Assembly (NCBI RefSeq): GCF_900142605.1
Contig: NZ_FRBL01000011.1
Location: 124,001 to 188,000, forward strand
DNA: 64,000 bases
Direction of reading: 5' to 3'
Source of the DNA: Chitinophaga jiangningensis
Lineage (GTDB): Bacteria; Bacteroidota; Bacteroidia; Chitinophagales; Chitinophagaceae
Each line of letters starts with the position of its first letter. Position 1 is the stretch's first letter. Both the position numbers and the translations under genes were made by a program. The notes beneath the pieces were generated by a model that did no database searches, was not told the origin of the DNA, and saw nothing but the letters and a program-made list of their open reading frames with translations. Below, one piece after another: positions 8,646-17,226 of the stretch.

Positions 8646-9650
8646 CTACCGCCCTTCTGTATCCAAACGCACCACTGTTTTCCGAAATTCCACCGGTGTT
8701 TTCCCCGTCAACTTTTTGAAAGAAGTATTGAAAGCGGTTTTTGAATTGAAGCCTGCTTCAAAACCAATGGCCAGTATATTAATGTGTTGATGCTTTTCTG
8801 ACTGCAATAATTCCTTGGCTTTTTCTACCCTGAATTCATTAATGTACTGGTAAAAGTTTTTCTCCAATCCAGTATTCAGCAGGTAGGAAAGTTCATGTAC
8901 GCTGATATTCATCTGCATTGCTAAACCAGAAAGGTTAAGATCCGAATCCGTATACGGTTCGTCCTCTCTCATTACTTTTTCCAATTGTGCCTTGTAACGG
9001 TTGAGTGCTACGGTATTTAGGCGGGGGGTAGCAATGTTATGCTGAATATGTCGCTGTTTTATTACATAGTAGGTAGCTGCATTTGCACACAGGAGATAAA
9101 GAAAACTGTTGAAATGCCAGGATGAATCCCATTTTACAAAAGATGCCAGCAGGTAAACAGCTATCATTATTCCTACGGCAAGCATAAGAAACAGCAGCCA
9201 GGAGTGGCGGAACTGACTTTTTCGTATCAATAGCAGACCTGCTATCCAGTAGCCGGCCAGCTGTGCTTTTAAACTTAGTACCACTACCAGTCCGGCTCCA
9301 GGCGGCAGATAATGACTCAGGCCGGCCAGCACTCCGATAAAAAGTATAGCAGGGATAAAGTGAAGTATGAATTTCCAATCGGCCTTCACATCCGGACGGG
9401 TATAATACAATACTGATAAATATAAAACCGGCGCCATGGCAAAACGGGTTATTTCCATTGCAGGAATTAACAGCGGATATTGCAGATGAAGAGTTGATTT
9501 TTCTGCGATAGCAGACAGCAGGGCAAATCCTGCGAACAGAAAAAACAGGCCCATCCACCGGTTAGCGATCTTATACAGATTGATCGCATTACTCAGGAGG
9601 ATGAATGAGAGTAAAAAAAGGCAGCCGCAGGTGAGATAAGCGAATAGCAT
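8646..9650 (-). CDS. AraC family regulator with membrane-spanning N terminus
   Basis: About 335 residues when started at the ATG at 9650; the frame is open 15 codons further up (9695), but that extension is not hydrophobic and the internal start puts a TM helix at once (MLFAYLTCGCLFLL). The N-terminal two thirds contain seven or more TM helices, like the 7TM sensor architecture common in Bacteroidota. Residues from about 235 to the end are an AraC-type double helix-turn-helix (LSGLAMQMNISVHELSYLL, then FEAGFNSKTAFNTSFKKLTG and the closing TPVEFRK). It should sense an envelope or membrane signal and act on DNA from the inner membrane. The likely target is its own locus, including the DoxX-like gene 40 bases downstream. 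Ligand unknown. Confidence 0.85.
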   Translation of the reverse strand: MLFAYLTCGCLFLLSFILLSNAINLYKIANRWMGLFFLFAGFALLSAIAEKSTLHLQYPLLIPAMEITRFAMAPVLYLSVLYYTRPDVKADWKFILHFIPAILFIGVLAGLSHYLPPGAGLVVVLSLKAQLAGYWIAGLLLIRKSQFRHSWLLFLMLAVGIMIAVYLLASFVKWDSSWHFNSFLYLLCANAATYYVIKQRHIQHNIATPRLNTVALNRYKAQLEKVMREDEPYTDSDLNLSGLAMQMNISVHELSYLLNTGLEKNFYQYINEFRVEKAKELLQSEKHQHINILAIGFEAGFNSKTAFNTSFKKLTGKTPVEFRKTVVRLDTEGR

Positions 9651-9709
9651 TTTTTTTATAGGGAGATGCAAAGGTCGCGAAAATCCACATCTCACTTGAT
9701 AAGAATATT

Positions 9710-9754
9710 AAAAAAGACTATCGCCAGGCCGAAGTTTCACTTCAACCTGGCGAT
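9710..9754 (-). terminator. Rho-independent terminator after TonB receptor gene
   Basis: A 9-bp outer stem (9720-9728 with 9746-9754, ATCGCCAGG / CCTGGCGAT) with an inner GAAGT/ACTTC stem lies 27 bases after the stop codon and is followed on the minus strand by a run of six T residues. Confidence 0.85.
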
Positions 9755-9781
9755 CATCAATATCTCTTTAACTATAATAAC

Positions 9782-12700
9782 TTAGAAGAAGAACCTCGCT
9801 CCCAACTGTATCTGATAAGGATCTCCACCCGGGTTAGCTACACCGCTGGTGTTAACAGCGTAGGTATAAGCCCTGGTATTTTTATCGAACGCAGTACCGC
9901 GGTACAGGGAAGTGTTACCGAAGTTGTGGCTGGATCCCCATTTCTTATTCAGCATGTTGGCGAAGTTGAACACATCTACTGACAGTTCAAAACCGCTTTT
10001 TCTTGAAATTTTAAATTGTTTAGCCAGTCTTAAATCCACTGTGCCGTAGAAGCCGTTGATACCACCGTTTCTTTCAGCGATTTTGCCGGTGGACTTCTCC
10101 ACATATTTTCTGAATCCGGCATCACCCGCATTCAGGAGTTTCAGCAGTCCGTCTCTTACAGCGGCAGGTGTAGTAGCAGCGTTAGGATCAAACACATAAG
10201 CCAGGTCGTTGGTACCGCTCACGAAGTCCTGGTTGCTGTTTACGCCCGACAACAGGCTGTAGCGGGTACCGCCCAGTCCGGAGAAGCGTACTCCGAATAC
10301 AAATCCTGCAAAGGTGGGAGAAGTACCATAGAATACTACTTTATGACGGAACTGCGCATCGGAGTACGACATTTTGCTGAGGTCACGCGGGTCACTTGCT
10401 ACCGGCAGGCCTAAAGTAGCACTGTTGGCAACGTTACCATTGTAGGAGGTATTGTCTTTTGAATCGTTCCAGGTATAGCTGGCGGTGATGTTACCATCCT
10501 TATAGTATCGATAGTTTACATCATATACAAAGGTGTAGGTGTTATTTTTACCCAGGCTGGTTAGTTCCAGTACCCTGCCAAACGCAGTGCTCTTTCTGCC
10601 ATCGAGATAGTTACCGCTACCACCGCTGGTATTCATTTTATCTAAAGGAATATACACCCCTCTGTTAGCTTCAGCAGGAAGGGTGAAATATGGTGTTTCC
10701 ACCATGTTTTTATCAATATAGAAGTAGTTGTTACGGCCATAGGTCAGGTAAGCGGAAATACCCATACGGAGGCGGCTGGTGATGTATTTGGTATAGTTGA
10801 TGTTCGCTTTGTATACCACCGGTATTTTAGCATCAGGGCCTGTGTAGTTGATGAGTGGCAGTTGGTATTGGGTGAACGCCGGTACCGTTCCCAGGTCTTT
10901 TCTGAAGGCAGAGAAATCAGGTGAAGGAATGGCCACGGAGCTGGAGTTCAGGTTTACCGTTCCGAAGTGCTTGCCATCAAACGTCAGGTTGTTGATGAGC
11001 ATGTAGTTGTTGATATCGGAACTGAAAATGCCTGCGCCCACCTTGAGGTAGTCCGTATGTTTTTCCTGTACATCCCAGGTAAACTGGAACCTTGGCTGCG
11101 GCACGAAAGATTTGATACTGTTGTTAGTGCTCAGGCCAAGGGCATTGTACAGGTCCTGGTTGAGAGGCGCCTTGGGGTAGGTAGCCATGTCAAAACGCAG
11201 ACCGGCGGTGAGGCTCACTCCCTTACCCAGGGACGTTTGTAACTGACCATAGATACCGCCGTTGAAGATAGTGGATACTACGCTTGGATCAGCCACTAAA
11301 GGCACTTCGCGGTAAAAAGCATAGGGGGTATTGTTGCGGAAGGCATCCATACCTCTGTATACATAGCGACCGTTTACCTCGCTACCGTAAAGGGATTTAG
11401 CGTGCGTATACATCAGGTCGATACCGAAGGTATAGTTTATTTTTTCGGTATTGTAGTATAAGTTATCTGTCAGCTGGAATACGTTGTTGGTAAAATTCTC
11501 CTGTCCAAAGCGGTGACCACCGATCTGGATGTTGGTAGATTTTGTGGAACCGTCGGACAGCACAGAAGTTACGTTTTCAACGATCGCTCTTGGCAGTGCA
11601 CCGGGCAGCTCATCGTTTTGCTCACTGGACTGCCAGGTGTATAAATGCTGGGCTTTTAATTCGTTGGTGAGTTTGGTGCTGATGGTAGAACGGAGTGTCA
11701 GCAACAGGCTGTTGTCGCGGTTATAGTCGTTACCGGTAGACTCATACAGGTCAATGGCGGTATTATCGATCAGTCCCAGTTTGTTAACGTCGTTCGTATA
11801 ATTGTTCCTGATAGTCAGGAGGTTTTTATCATTGATCTGCCAGTCGATGCGCAGGAAGCCCGCGTCGGACATACGTTGCTTATTAAACGATCCGTATTGT
11901 GCGTGGCTGGAAACACCATATTTCGTTCTGGCGATATCAACAAAAGTGTCCAGCACGTTACGGGTAACGTTGTATACCAGCTCATCAGAAGCGGAGCGTA
12001 CGTCAGCGATTACGAGGGAGCGGTTATCTGTCTGGTGATCCCAGGCCAGGAAGTAATGCAGTTTATCCTTGATCAGTGGGCCGCCGATGGAGCCGCCGAA
12101 CTGGTAGGTAGAATAGTTGTTGTTTCTTTTGTTACCGCGGATATCGTAAGGGCTGGATAACCAGTTGGCACGACCGTAGCCGAATACCGAACCGGAAACA
12201 GTGTTGGTACCTGATTTGGTTACTGCACTTACCGTACCACCGCCGGACCTGCCGAGGGTAACATCGTACTGGTTGGTCACCACTTTAAACTCGCGCACCG
12301 CTTCGATGGAGATGGAGTAAGGCGCACCGCTCCTGGAGGTGGTAGGACCTGCGGAGGTAGGGTTCTTTGCCGTCATACCATCGATGGTGTAGTTGGTACC
12401 GGAGCCTAACTGGCCGCCGATGCTGTTGCCGTTACCGGTGAGTGGCGACAGTGCTGCCAGGTTGGCGAAGTTTCTTCCGTTAACAGGCAGGCGGCTGATA
12501 TCAGTAGGCGTGATAGTGGTTGCTGCGCCGGCGTTTACGATTGCCTTCTTGTTGGAAGTAGAGGTAATGGTTACTGCTTCCAGGTTTGACACCGATGATT
12601 CCAGGTCAAAATTTACCTGTAATGCATCTCCCTGGTTCAGGTTATAGTCCTGTTTTTTCTGGGAGCCAAAACCCATGGCCGACACCGTTATGGTGTACGG

Positions 12701-12934
12701 ACCACCGAGCGGTAATTGTTTAAAGGTGAAAACGCCTTTTGTATTGGACTGGGTTCTGTTGGTGAAGCCGGTCGATTCATTTCTTACTGTGATTGATGCA
12801 CCTGGTATTGCTGTACCATCCTTAGCTTTGATCTGGCCGTTTAAGTCTGCCAGGGTTGATTGCGCGAATAGTTTGGTTGAAGTCAGCAAGCTTAGGGTAA
12901 GATAGATTAGACAGATAATTCTCTTCATTGACAT
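9782..12934 (-). CDS. Oar-like TonB-dependent outer membrane receptor
   Basis: A 1050-residue protein with signal peptide (ending near KLFAQ), a carboxypeptidase-regulatory-like beta-sandwich (about 28-110, KDGTAIPGASITVRN), a plug with LPVNGRNFANLAALSP and TNYTIDGMTAKN, and a long TonB-receptor barrel ending with an aromatic residue (ARFFF). This is the Oar-type family: active, TonB-driven import or export across the outer membrane with unknown ligand, not the SusC type, and there is no SusD partner beside it. Start could be the first Met or the third residue Met (12928). A -7-like element lies 22 bases upstream, and a terminator follows, so it is probably monocistronic. Confidence 0.9.
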   Translation of the reverse strand: MSMKRIICLIYLTLSLLTSTKLFAQSTLADLNGQIKAKDGTAIPGASITVRNESTGFTNRTQSNTKGVFTFKQLPLGGPYTITVSAMGFGSQKKQDYNLNQGDALQVNFDLESSVSNLEAVTITSTSNKKAIVNAGAATTITPTDISRLPVNGRNFANLAALSPLTGNGNSIGGQLGSGTNYTIDGMTAKNPTSAGPTTSRSGAPYSISIEAVREFKVVTNQYDVTLGRSGGGTVSAVTKSGTNTVSGSVFGYGRANWLSSPYDIRGNKRNNNYSTYQFGGSIGGPLIKDKLHYFLAWDHQTDNRSLVIADVRSASDELVYNVTRNVLDTFVDIARTKYGVSSHAQYGSFNKQRMSDAGFLRIDWQINDKNLLTIRNNYTNDVNKLGLIDNTAIDLYESTGNDYNRDNSLLLTLRSTISTKLTNELKAQHLYTWQSSEQNDELPGALPRAIVENVTSVLSDGSTKSTNIQIGGHRFGQENFTNNVFQLTDNLYYNTEKINYTFGIDLMYTHAKSLYGSEVNGRYVYRGMDAFRNNTPYAFYREVPLVADPSVVSTIFNGGIYGQLQTSLGKGVSLTAGLRFDMATYPKAPLNQDLYNALGLSTNNSIKSFVPQPRFQFTWDVQEKHTDYLKVGAGIFSSDINNYMLINNLTFDGKHFGTVNLNSSSVAIPSPDFSAFRKDLGTVPAFTQYQLPLINYTGPDAKIPVVYKANINYTKYITSRLRMGISAYLTYGRNNYFYIDKNMVETPYFTLPAEANRGVYIPLDKMNTSGGSGNYLDGRKSTAFGRVLELTSLGKNNTYTFVYDVNYRYYKDGNITASYTWNDSKDNTSYNGNVANSATLGLPVASDPRDLSKMSYSDAQFRHKVVFYGTSPTFAGFVFGVRFSGLGGTRYSLLSGVNSNQDFVSGTNDLAYVFDPNAATTPAAVRDGLLKLLNAGDAGFRKYVEKSTGKIAERNGGINGFYGTVDLRLAKQFKISRKSGFELSVDVFNFANMLNKKWGSSHNFGNTSLYRGTAFDKNTRAYTYAVNTSGVANPGGDPYQIQLGARFFF

Positions 12935-12955
12935 GAGTGTTTATGCTTAGGGTGC

Positions 12956-12963
12956 AAAAGTAG
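12956..12963 (-). promoter_or_regulatory. -7 promoter element (TACTTTTG) of TonB receptor gene
   Basis: On the minus strand the sequence reads TACTTTTG, a full match to the Bacteroidota -7 consensus TAnnTTTG, 22 bases upstream of the start. No clear -33 TTG is seen at the usual spacing. Confidence 0.5.
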
Positions 12964-13061
12964 GTGGGTGATGTGTTGGGAATATTACGGGGAGGTTAAC
13001 AAAATATTAACTATTCGTAGGGTCGGTGGGGTGAGTTGTTTTGAGAAGTGGGGATGGCGTA

Positions 13062-13080
13062 GTAATATTGTATATATTAC
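13062..13080. promoter_or_regulatory. Palindromic site before phosphotransferase gene
   Basis: GTAATAT-TGTAT-ATATTAC is a perfect 7-bp inverted repeat with 5-base spacer, ending 7 bases before the chosen ATG at 13088. It may be an operator overlapping the promoter; no known family of sites is recognised. Confidence 0.4.
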
Positions 13081-13087
13081 TGCTCCT

Positions 13088-14104
13088 ATGTCATTAAATA
13101 ATACAACTATATTTCCTGCTGACCGCGTTACTGCTATCCACCTTGCTTTTGAAAAGGCCTTTGGAAATGTAAACGTTGGTGAGGTCACCCTGCTCGCCGG
13201 CGGATTATCATCCGCCGCGGTATATAAGCTTATCGTGAATAATCAGCCCTATGTAATGAAACTGGACATACCGGGAAATCGTGCTTCTACAGCAGCTTTT
13301 GAGCGGATAGCACTTGCTGCAACGGCAGGTATTGCGCCACCGTTATGTTATCAAAATGCAGAAAATGGTATTACTATCAGTGAATTTGTGGTAAGCCAAC
13401 CTGTCAGAACTACCTTTAGCGGAGAGATACTGGCAGCGAAGCTGGCGGAAGCGGTTAAAAAAATTCATGCGATCCCCTACGCTATACCTGGCGACGATAT
13501 GGAAGTAACGCTGGAGCAGATTGTGGCCGGCTTCCGTAGCAGTCAGCTATTGGCGGGCCCTGTACCCGATGAATGCCTGGCATACTACGAAAAAATAAAA
13601 AAGTTTTATCCCTGGCAGGATGCGGACATGGTTTTCAGTCATAATGATTTAAATCCTTCTAATATTCTTTGTGATGGGAAGGAGCTCTGGATCATTGACT
13701 GGGATACGGCTTTCTTAAATGATAGGTATATAGACCTTGCAGGAGTAGCTAACTTTTTCATTCACTCCCCCGAACAGGAGGCTATATTCCTGAATACCTA
13801 CTTTGGTGAGGTCAGTGAATATCAGGCTGCCCGGTTTTATGTGATGCGGCAGATCAGCCGGATAATCTACTCATTGATGATGTTGCAGCTGGCTGCACGG
13901 AATAAGCCTGAGGCGGTGGATCAGGAAATGGAAGGAATCTCCCTGAGAGAGGTGGGGCCGCTGATTGGGTCTGGAAGATTGTCGCTGGCTACATATGAAG
14001 GGCAGTTGATGTACGGCAAGGCGTTGATGAATGAGGCGGTGCATCAGATGCGCGGGGAGCGGTTTGCGGATGCGCTTAGCGTATTGAGAGATGATATAGT
14101 ATAA
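13088..14104 (+). CDS. Aminoglycoside phosphotransferase/choline kinase-fold protein
   Basis: A 338-residue protein started at the ATG at 13088; the open frame extends to 12968 but that part is low-quality and runs into the divergent promoter. It has the protein-kinase-like APH fold: nucleotide loop LLAGGLSSAAVYKL (about 22-35), catalytic Brenner motif HNDLNPSNIL (about 186-195) and metal-binding IDWDTA (about 205). Members phosphorylate small molecules such as aminoglycosides, choline, homoserine or sugars. The family is broad and this member does not look like a dedicated resistance gene, so a metabolic kinase is more likely. It is divergent from the TonB receptor gene. A weak hairpin (14169-14201) follows the stop. 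Confidence 0.82.
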   Translation: MSLNNTTIFPADRVTAIHLAFEKAFGNVNVGEVTLLAGGLSSAAVYKLIVNNQPYVMKLDIPGNRASTAAFERIALAATAGIAPPLCYQNAENGITISEFVVSQPVRTTFSGEILAAKLAEAVKKIHAIPYAIPGDDMEVTLEQIVAGFRSSQLLAGPVPDECLAYYEKIKKFYPWQDADMVFSHNDLNPSNILCDGKELWIIDWDTAFLNDRYIDLAGVANFFIHSPEQEAIFLNTYFGEVSEYQAARFYVMRQISRIIYSLMMLQLAARNKPEAVDQEMEGISLREVGPLIGSGRLSLATYEGQLMYGKALMNEAVHQMRGERFADALSVLRDDIV

Positions 14105-14225
14105 ATAAAACACGATACATGGAATACTCCTGTTTACGCATGCATATACCACCTTGCAAAATAGTATAAAGCAGGCAGCAGCAAGTTAAAGATGCTTGCT
14201 TCATAGTTAAAAATTGCGCTATCGA

Positions 14226-15272
14226 TCAATACCCTAAATACTTCGAAAAAAACGGTAACATATTTTCCTGTATCCGCTTGCTTACATGATTTATATGATC
14301 GCCGTCATATATCTCAAAATCATGCTTAATACTATAAGCATCTAATGCAGCATGCAGTGTTTTAATACTCTCTGCTATACCAGTGTCCCGATCACCTGCA
14401 TCAAACCCAATTGCCTTAAGTTTTTTGATATTAAAAATATATTGGTCCAGACTATTTAACGGGCGGTTAGCATCCCATTTTAAAATAACGTCCTGCTGCA
14501 GCTGCCCATTTTTAACGGGAAGATCCAGGTAAAACGGTGGACGCTGCGGATTAGGCGACCACGCTGCAGCTGATGCAAAGGTGGCTTTAGTGAAGAAGTC
14601 GGCCTGCTGCAGCTCTTCAATAGTTTTTATTTGCTCCGCTTTCAGCAATGGAGCGGGTATGTCTCCTGTAGCCATAGGAGCGGAATTCAGGCAACAGGGA
14701 CTTAACATGTAAACAGCAGAAAATACATCCGGATTCCTTTCACCAATACGTAATGCTCCATAGCCCCCCATGGAATGCCCGCATAATCCACGGCTTTCTT
14801 TTCTGGCAATGGTGCGGTAATGTCTATCGACATACCCTACCAGTTCCTGCGCTATGAAATCTTCCCAATTGCCGGTGGTAGCAGAATTAGAATACATACT
14901 ACCCTGAAACTTCGTGAATGCATCCGGTGTAACCACGATGGCCGCATGCGCAGGATCTTTCGCAAACGCGGTATCCAACAGGTTGATCAGGGTCATCCAG
15001 TGTTTTTCGAAGCCATAGAATTTTGCATCATTATCCGTATAGCCATGCAGGAAATAAATGACCGGGTATTTTTTTGTTGAAGAAGAACTGTAGCCTGCCG
15101 GAAGATAAACCGAAACATAGCGATCAGCGCTGTCGCCACTTAGATTCCCTTCCAGGAATTGCCCGTGAACTTTTATACGCTGTACAGTTCCCTTAGGTAC
15201 CCGCTGGGCAAATACCGGCAGGGTGGCAGCAACCAAACTAATGCATAGTAATAAAACGATGGACCTTTTCAT
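14226..15272 (-). CDS. Secreted esterase, alpha/beta hydrolase (esterase D/feruloyl esterase-like)
   Basis: A 348-residue protein when started at the ATG at 15272, which gives a clean signal peptide (MKRSIVLLLC to PVFAQ); the frame continues upstream to 15350 without signal character. The catalytic serine lies in GHSMGGYGAL (about residue 168), with a preceding oxyanion region YFLHGYTDN (about 70-78). The C-terminal histidine is likely in the DGDHINHV segment. The family includes S-formylglutathione hydrolases, mycolyltransferase-like esterases and feruloyl or acetyl-xylan esterases. Secretion suggests a role on polymer-linked or environmental esters. It is divergent from the Nim-like gene, with a 203-base intergenic region. 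Confidence 0.85.
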   Translation of the reverse strand: MKRSIVLLLCISLVAATLPVFAQRVPKGTVQRIKVHGQFLEGNLSGDSADRYVSVYLPAGYSSSSTKKYPVIYFLHGYTDNDAKFYGFEKHWMTLINLLDTAFAKDPAHAAIVVTPDAFTKFQGSMYSNSATTGNWEDFIAQELVGYVDRHYRTIARKESRGLCGHSMGGYGALRIGERNPDVFSAVYMLSPCCLNSAPMATGDIPAPLLKAEQIKTIEELQQADFFTKATFASAAAWSPNPQRPPFYLDLPVKNGQLQQDVILKWDANRPLNSLDQYIFNIKKLKAIGFDAGDRDTGIAESIKTLHAALDAYSIKHDFEIYDGDHINHVSKRIQENMLPFFSKYLGY

Positions 15273-15454
15273 AACTGTGTTATAATTGTCCAAAATACTA
15301 TTATTTATCGTAAACAGGTAGCCTAAAAAACAATTGATTTCCCATAACATAACTTTTAGATCATTCTTTTGTTATAATAGGATATTCATGCAAGACATGA
15401 CCATACTCATCTTTCCAACTGATACCGATCAAGGAATATCAAACACGCTGTCGA

Positions 15455-15462
15455 TAATTTTG
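15455..15462 (+). promoter_or_regulatory. -7 promoter element (TAATTTTG) of Nim-like gene
   Basis: TAATTTTG matches the TAnnTTTG consensus and lies 13 bases before the ATG at 15476, implying a very short 5' leader. Confidence 0.5.
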
Positions 15463-15475
15463 AAAAAACAATCCT

Positions 15476-15937
15476 ATGATAGGAACACTCACACCCGAGG
15501 AGATCGATGAAATACTGACAAAGCATGCCACCGGCCGGATTGGCTGTACTGACGGGCTACAGCCATACATTGTACCTGTAAGTTATGCCTATAATGGCAC
15601 CTACCTGGTCGGACATTCCCGGCCTGGCCTGAAGATCGATATCATGCGCAAAAATCCAAATGTTTGTTTTCAGACAGATGAAATTGACGACCTGGAAAAC
15701 TGGCGTTCAGTACTGGTACGTGGCGAGTTTGAAGAAGTAAGTGAACAAAGAGAGAAATACTATCTCATGAAATTTTTAGTGGGCCATCTACAGCAGTACC
15801 ATGCAGCAGAAACGGGTGGATTTAAAGAATTGCTGATGAATAGTGAGCGGCACCCACCTGCCGTCCGCCCCATCGTTTTTAAGATCATAGTAACGGAAAA
15901 AACAGGTAGGTTCGGTCATGGATGGGCATCATATTAA
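15476..15937 (+). CDS. Pyridoxamine 5'-phosphate oxidase-like flavoprotein (NimA-like)
   Basis: A 153-residue single-domain split-barrel flavin-binding protein. The pattern ATGRIGCTD, then PYIVPVSYAY, GHSRPGLKIDIMRKNP and VCFQTDE matches the Nim/PNPOx-like family, which binds FMN or related flavins; some members reduce nitroimidazoles. Length is usual for the family. The gene has its own promoter-like element. The true substrate cannot be read from the sequence, and a resistance role should not be assumed. Confidence 0.85.
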   Translation: MIGTLTPEEIDEILTKHATGRIGCTDGLQPYIVPVSYAYNGTYLVGHSRPGLKIDIMRKNPNVCFQTDEIDDLENWRSVLVRGEFEEVSEQREKYYLMKFLVGHLQQYHAAETGGFKELLMNSERHPPAVRPIVFKIIVTEKTGRFGHGWASY

Positions 15938-16035
15938 CTGAAAAATATTCACATTTTTAGCATAAGCCAGTAGAAATAAGCCTTGCCAGGCTGAAGTGCG
16001 TCATCCCCCCTTGATTTCGTGGCACAAAAACCGGC

Positions 16036-16071
16036 CTTTTGAACAAAGCATATTTGGACTTTTGAACAAAG
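16036..16071. promoter_or_regulatory. Tandem 13-bp direct repeat (CTTTTGAACAAAG) upstream of SDR gene
   Basis: CTTTTGAACAAAG occurs at 16036-16048 and again, without any mismatch, at 16059-16071, 23 bases apart (two helical turns). Each copy has the symmetric core TTTG-AA-CAAA. The second copy ends 20 bases before the -7 element, the usual position for an activator such as an AraC-family protein. The AraC gene that follows the SDR is the obvious candidate binder. Confidence 0.55.
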
Positions 16072-16091
16072 GCGCCCATTTCATGGCAAAG

Positions 16092-16099
16092 TAATTTTG
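16092..16099 (+). promoter_or_regulatory. -7 promoter element (TAATTTTG) of SDR gene
   Basis: TAATTTTG fits TAnnTTTG and lies 31 bases before the ATG at 16131, downstream of the tandem repeat. No -33 TTG at the usual distance, which fits an activator-dependent promoter. Confidence 0.55.
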
Positions 16100-16130
16100 T
16101 TTCAACATCAACGATTAAAAAATTACTGTC

Positions 16131-17123
16131 ATGAAACAAAACAATTACCAGGGCGCACTGCAAACCCCTTTACATTCTGGCTTCAATGCCACATCCACAA
16201 CAGCAGACGTTATTAAGGGTATTGACCTTACCGGGAAAATCGCCATCGTAACGGGCGGCAATACCGGTATAGGATTAGAAACTACCAGCACTTTGGCGGC
16301 AGCCGGGGCTACCGTGATTGTTCCGGCAAGAGACATCGAAAAGGCGAAACGGAATCTGCAGGGCATTCCGAATGTGGAAATCGCAGCGATGGACCTCATG
16401 GATCCCGCCTCCATCGACAAATTCGCCGACACCTTCCTGGCATCGGGACGGCCGCTGCACCTGCTCATCAACAACGCCGGCATTATGTGGGTGCCCTTGC
16501 GTAGGGACAGCCGGGGCATTGAATCGCAACTGGCTACCAATTACCTGGCGCAATTTCAGCTCACGGCCAGACTGTGGCCTTCCCTCAAAAAGGCAAATGG
16601 CGCGAGGGTGGTCAACGTTTCTTCGCAAGGCCACCAGTTTGCGCCGTTCGATTTCGAAGATCCAAACTTCCTGTACCGCGACTATGAAACTCTACAAAGC
16701 TACGGCCAGTCGAAAACCGCAGTAAACCTCTTCACAATGGAACTCGACAACCGGGCCAAAGCAAGTAATGTAAGAGCCTATTCCCTCCACCCCGGATCTA
16801 TCGGCGGTACAGAACTTGGCCGGGAAGCGCCTCTTGAACTTTTCCAAAAAATGGGCTTCTGCGATGCGGACGGTAACATGCTTCCGGAAGTGCTAGCCTC
16901 CCTGAAAACCATTTCCCAGGGCGCCGCCACCACGGTTTGGTGCGCCACCTCACCTCTGCTCAACCACACAGGCGGCGTGTATTGTGAAGATGCTGATGTT
17001 GCCGCACTGGCAACCGGTGAATCCACCTCCGGAGGCGTGAAGCCTTACTCTCTCCAGGAATCCAGCGCCAAACACTTATGGACGCTCACCGAAGAAATGA
17101 TGGGCCACCAATTTAATTGCTGA
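16131..17123 (+). CDS. SDR family oxidoreductase
   Basis: A 330-residue classical-type short-chain dehydrogenase with cofactor motif TGGNTGIG (about residues 41-48), NNAG (about 112-115), catalytic Ser in VNVSSQGH and a YGQSKTA active-site motif. Length and the N-terminal leader (about 30 residues before the Rossmann fold) resemble WW-domain oxidoreductase/retinol dehydrogenase-like SDRs often found with AraC regulators. Substrate unknown. The AraC gene starts 103 bases downstream on the same strand, and a tandem operator-like repeat precedes the promoter, so the pair probably forms a small inducible unit. Confidence 0.87.
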   Translation: MKQNNYQGALQTPLHSGFNATSTTADVIKGIDLTGKIAIVTGGNTGIGLETTSTLAAAGATVIVPARDIEKAKRNLQGIPNVEIAAMDLMDPASIDKFADTFLASGRPLHLLINNAGIMWVPLRRDSRGIESQLATNYLAQFQLTARLWPSLKKANGARVVNVSSQGHQFAPFDFEDPNFLYRDYETLQSYGQSKTAVNLFTMELDNRAKASNVRAYSLHPGSIGGTELGREAPLELFQKMGFCDADGNMLPEVLASLKTISQGAATTVWCATSPLLNHTGGVYCEDADVAALATGESTSGGVKPYSLQESSAKHLWTLTEEMMGHQFNC

Positions 17124-17226
17124 CCTTCAATCGCTGAAAAATGAAAGAACAACTGACCGGTTCCATCCCATTATCCCGCCGATTCTTGTTATTTTTAGAT
17201 GGTGCTGACCTGCAAAACCCATAAAA

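Noticed and set aside
13088..14104. Aminoglycoside resistance gene
   Set aside because: The APH fold is shared by many metabolic kinases; nothing in the sequence or context points to resistance.
14169..14201. Terminator after the phosphotransferase gene
   Set aside because: The 9-bp stem has a G-T pair and no T-run follows, so it is too weak to call.
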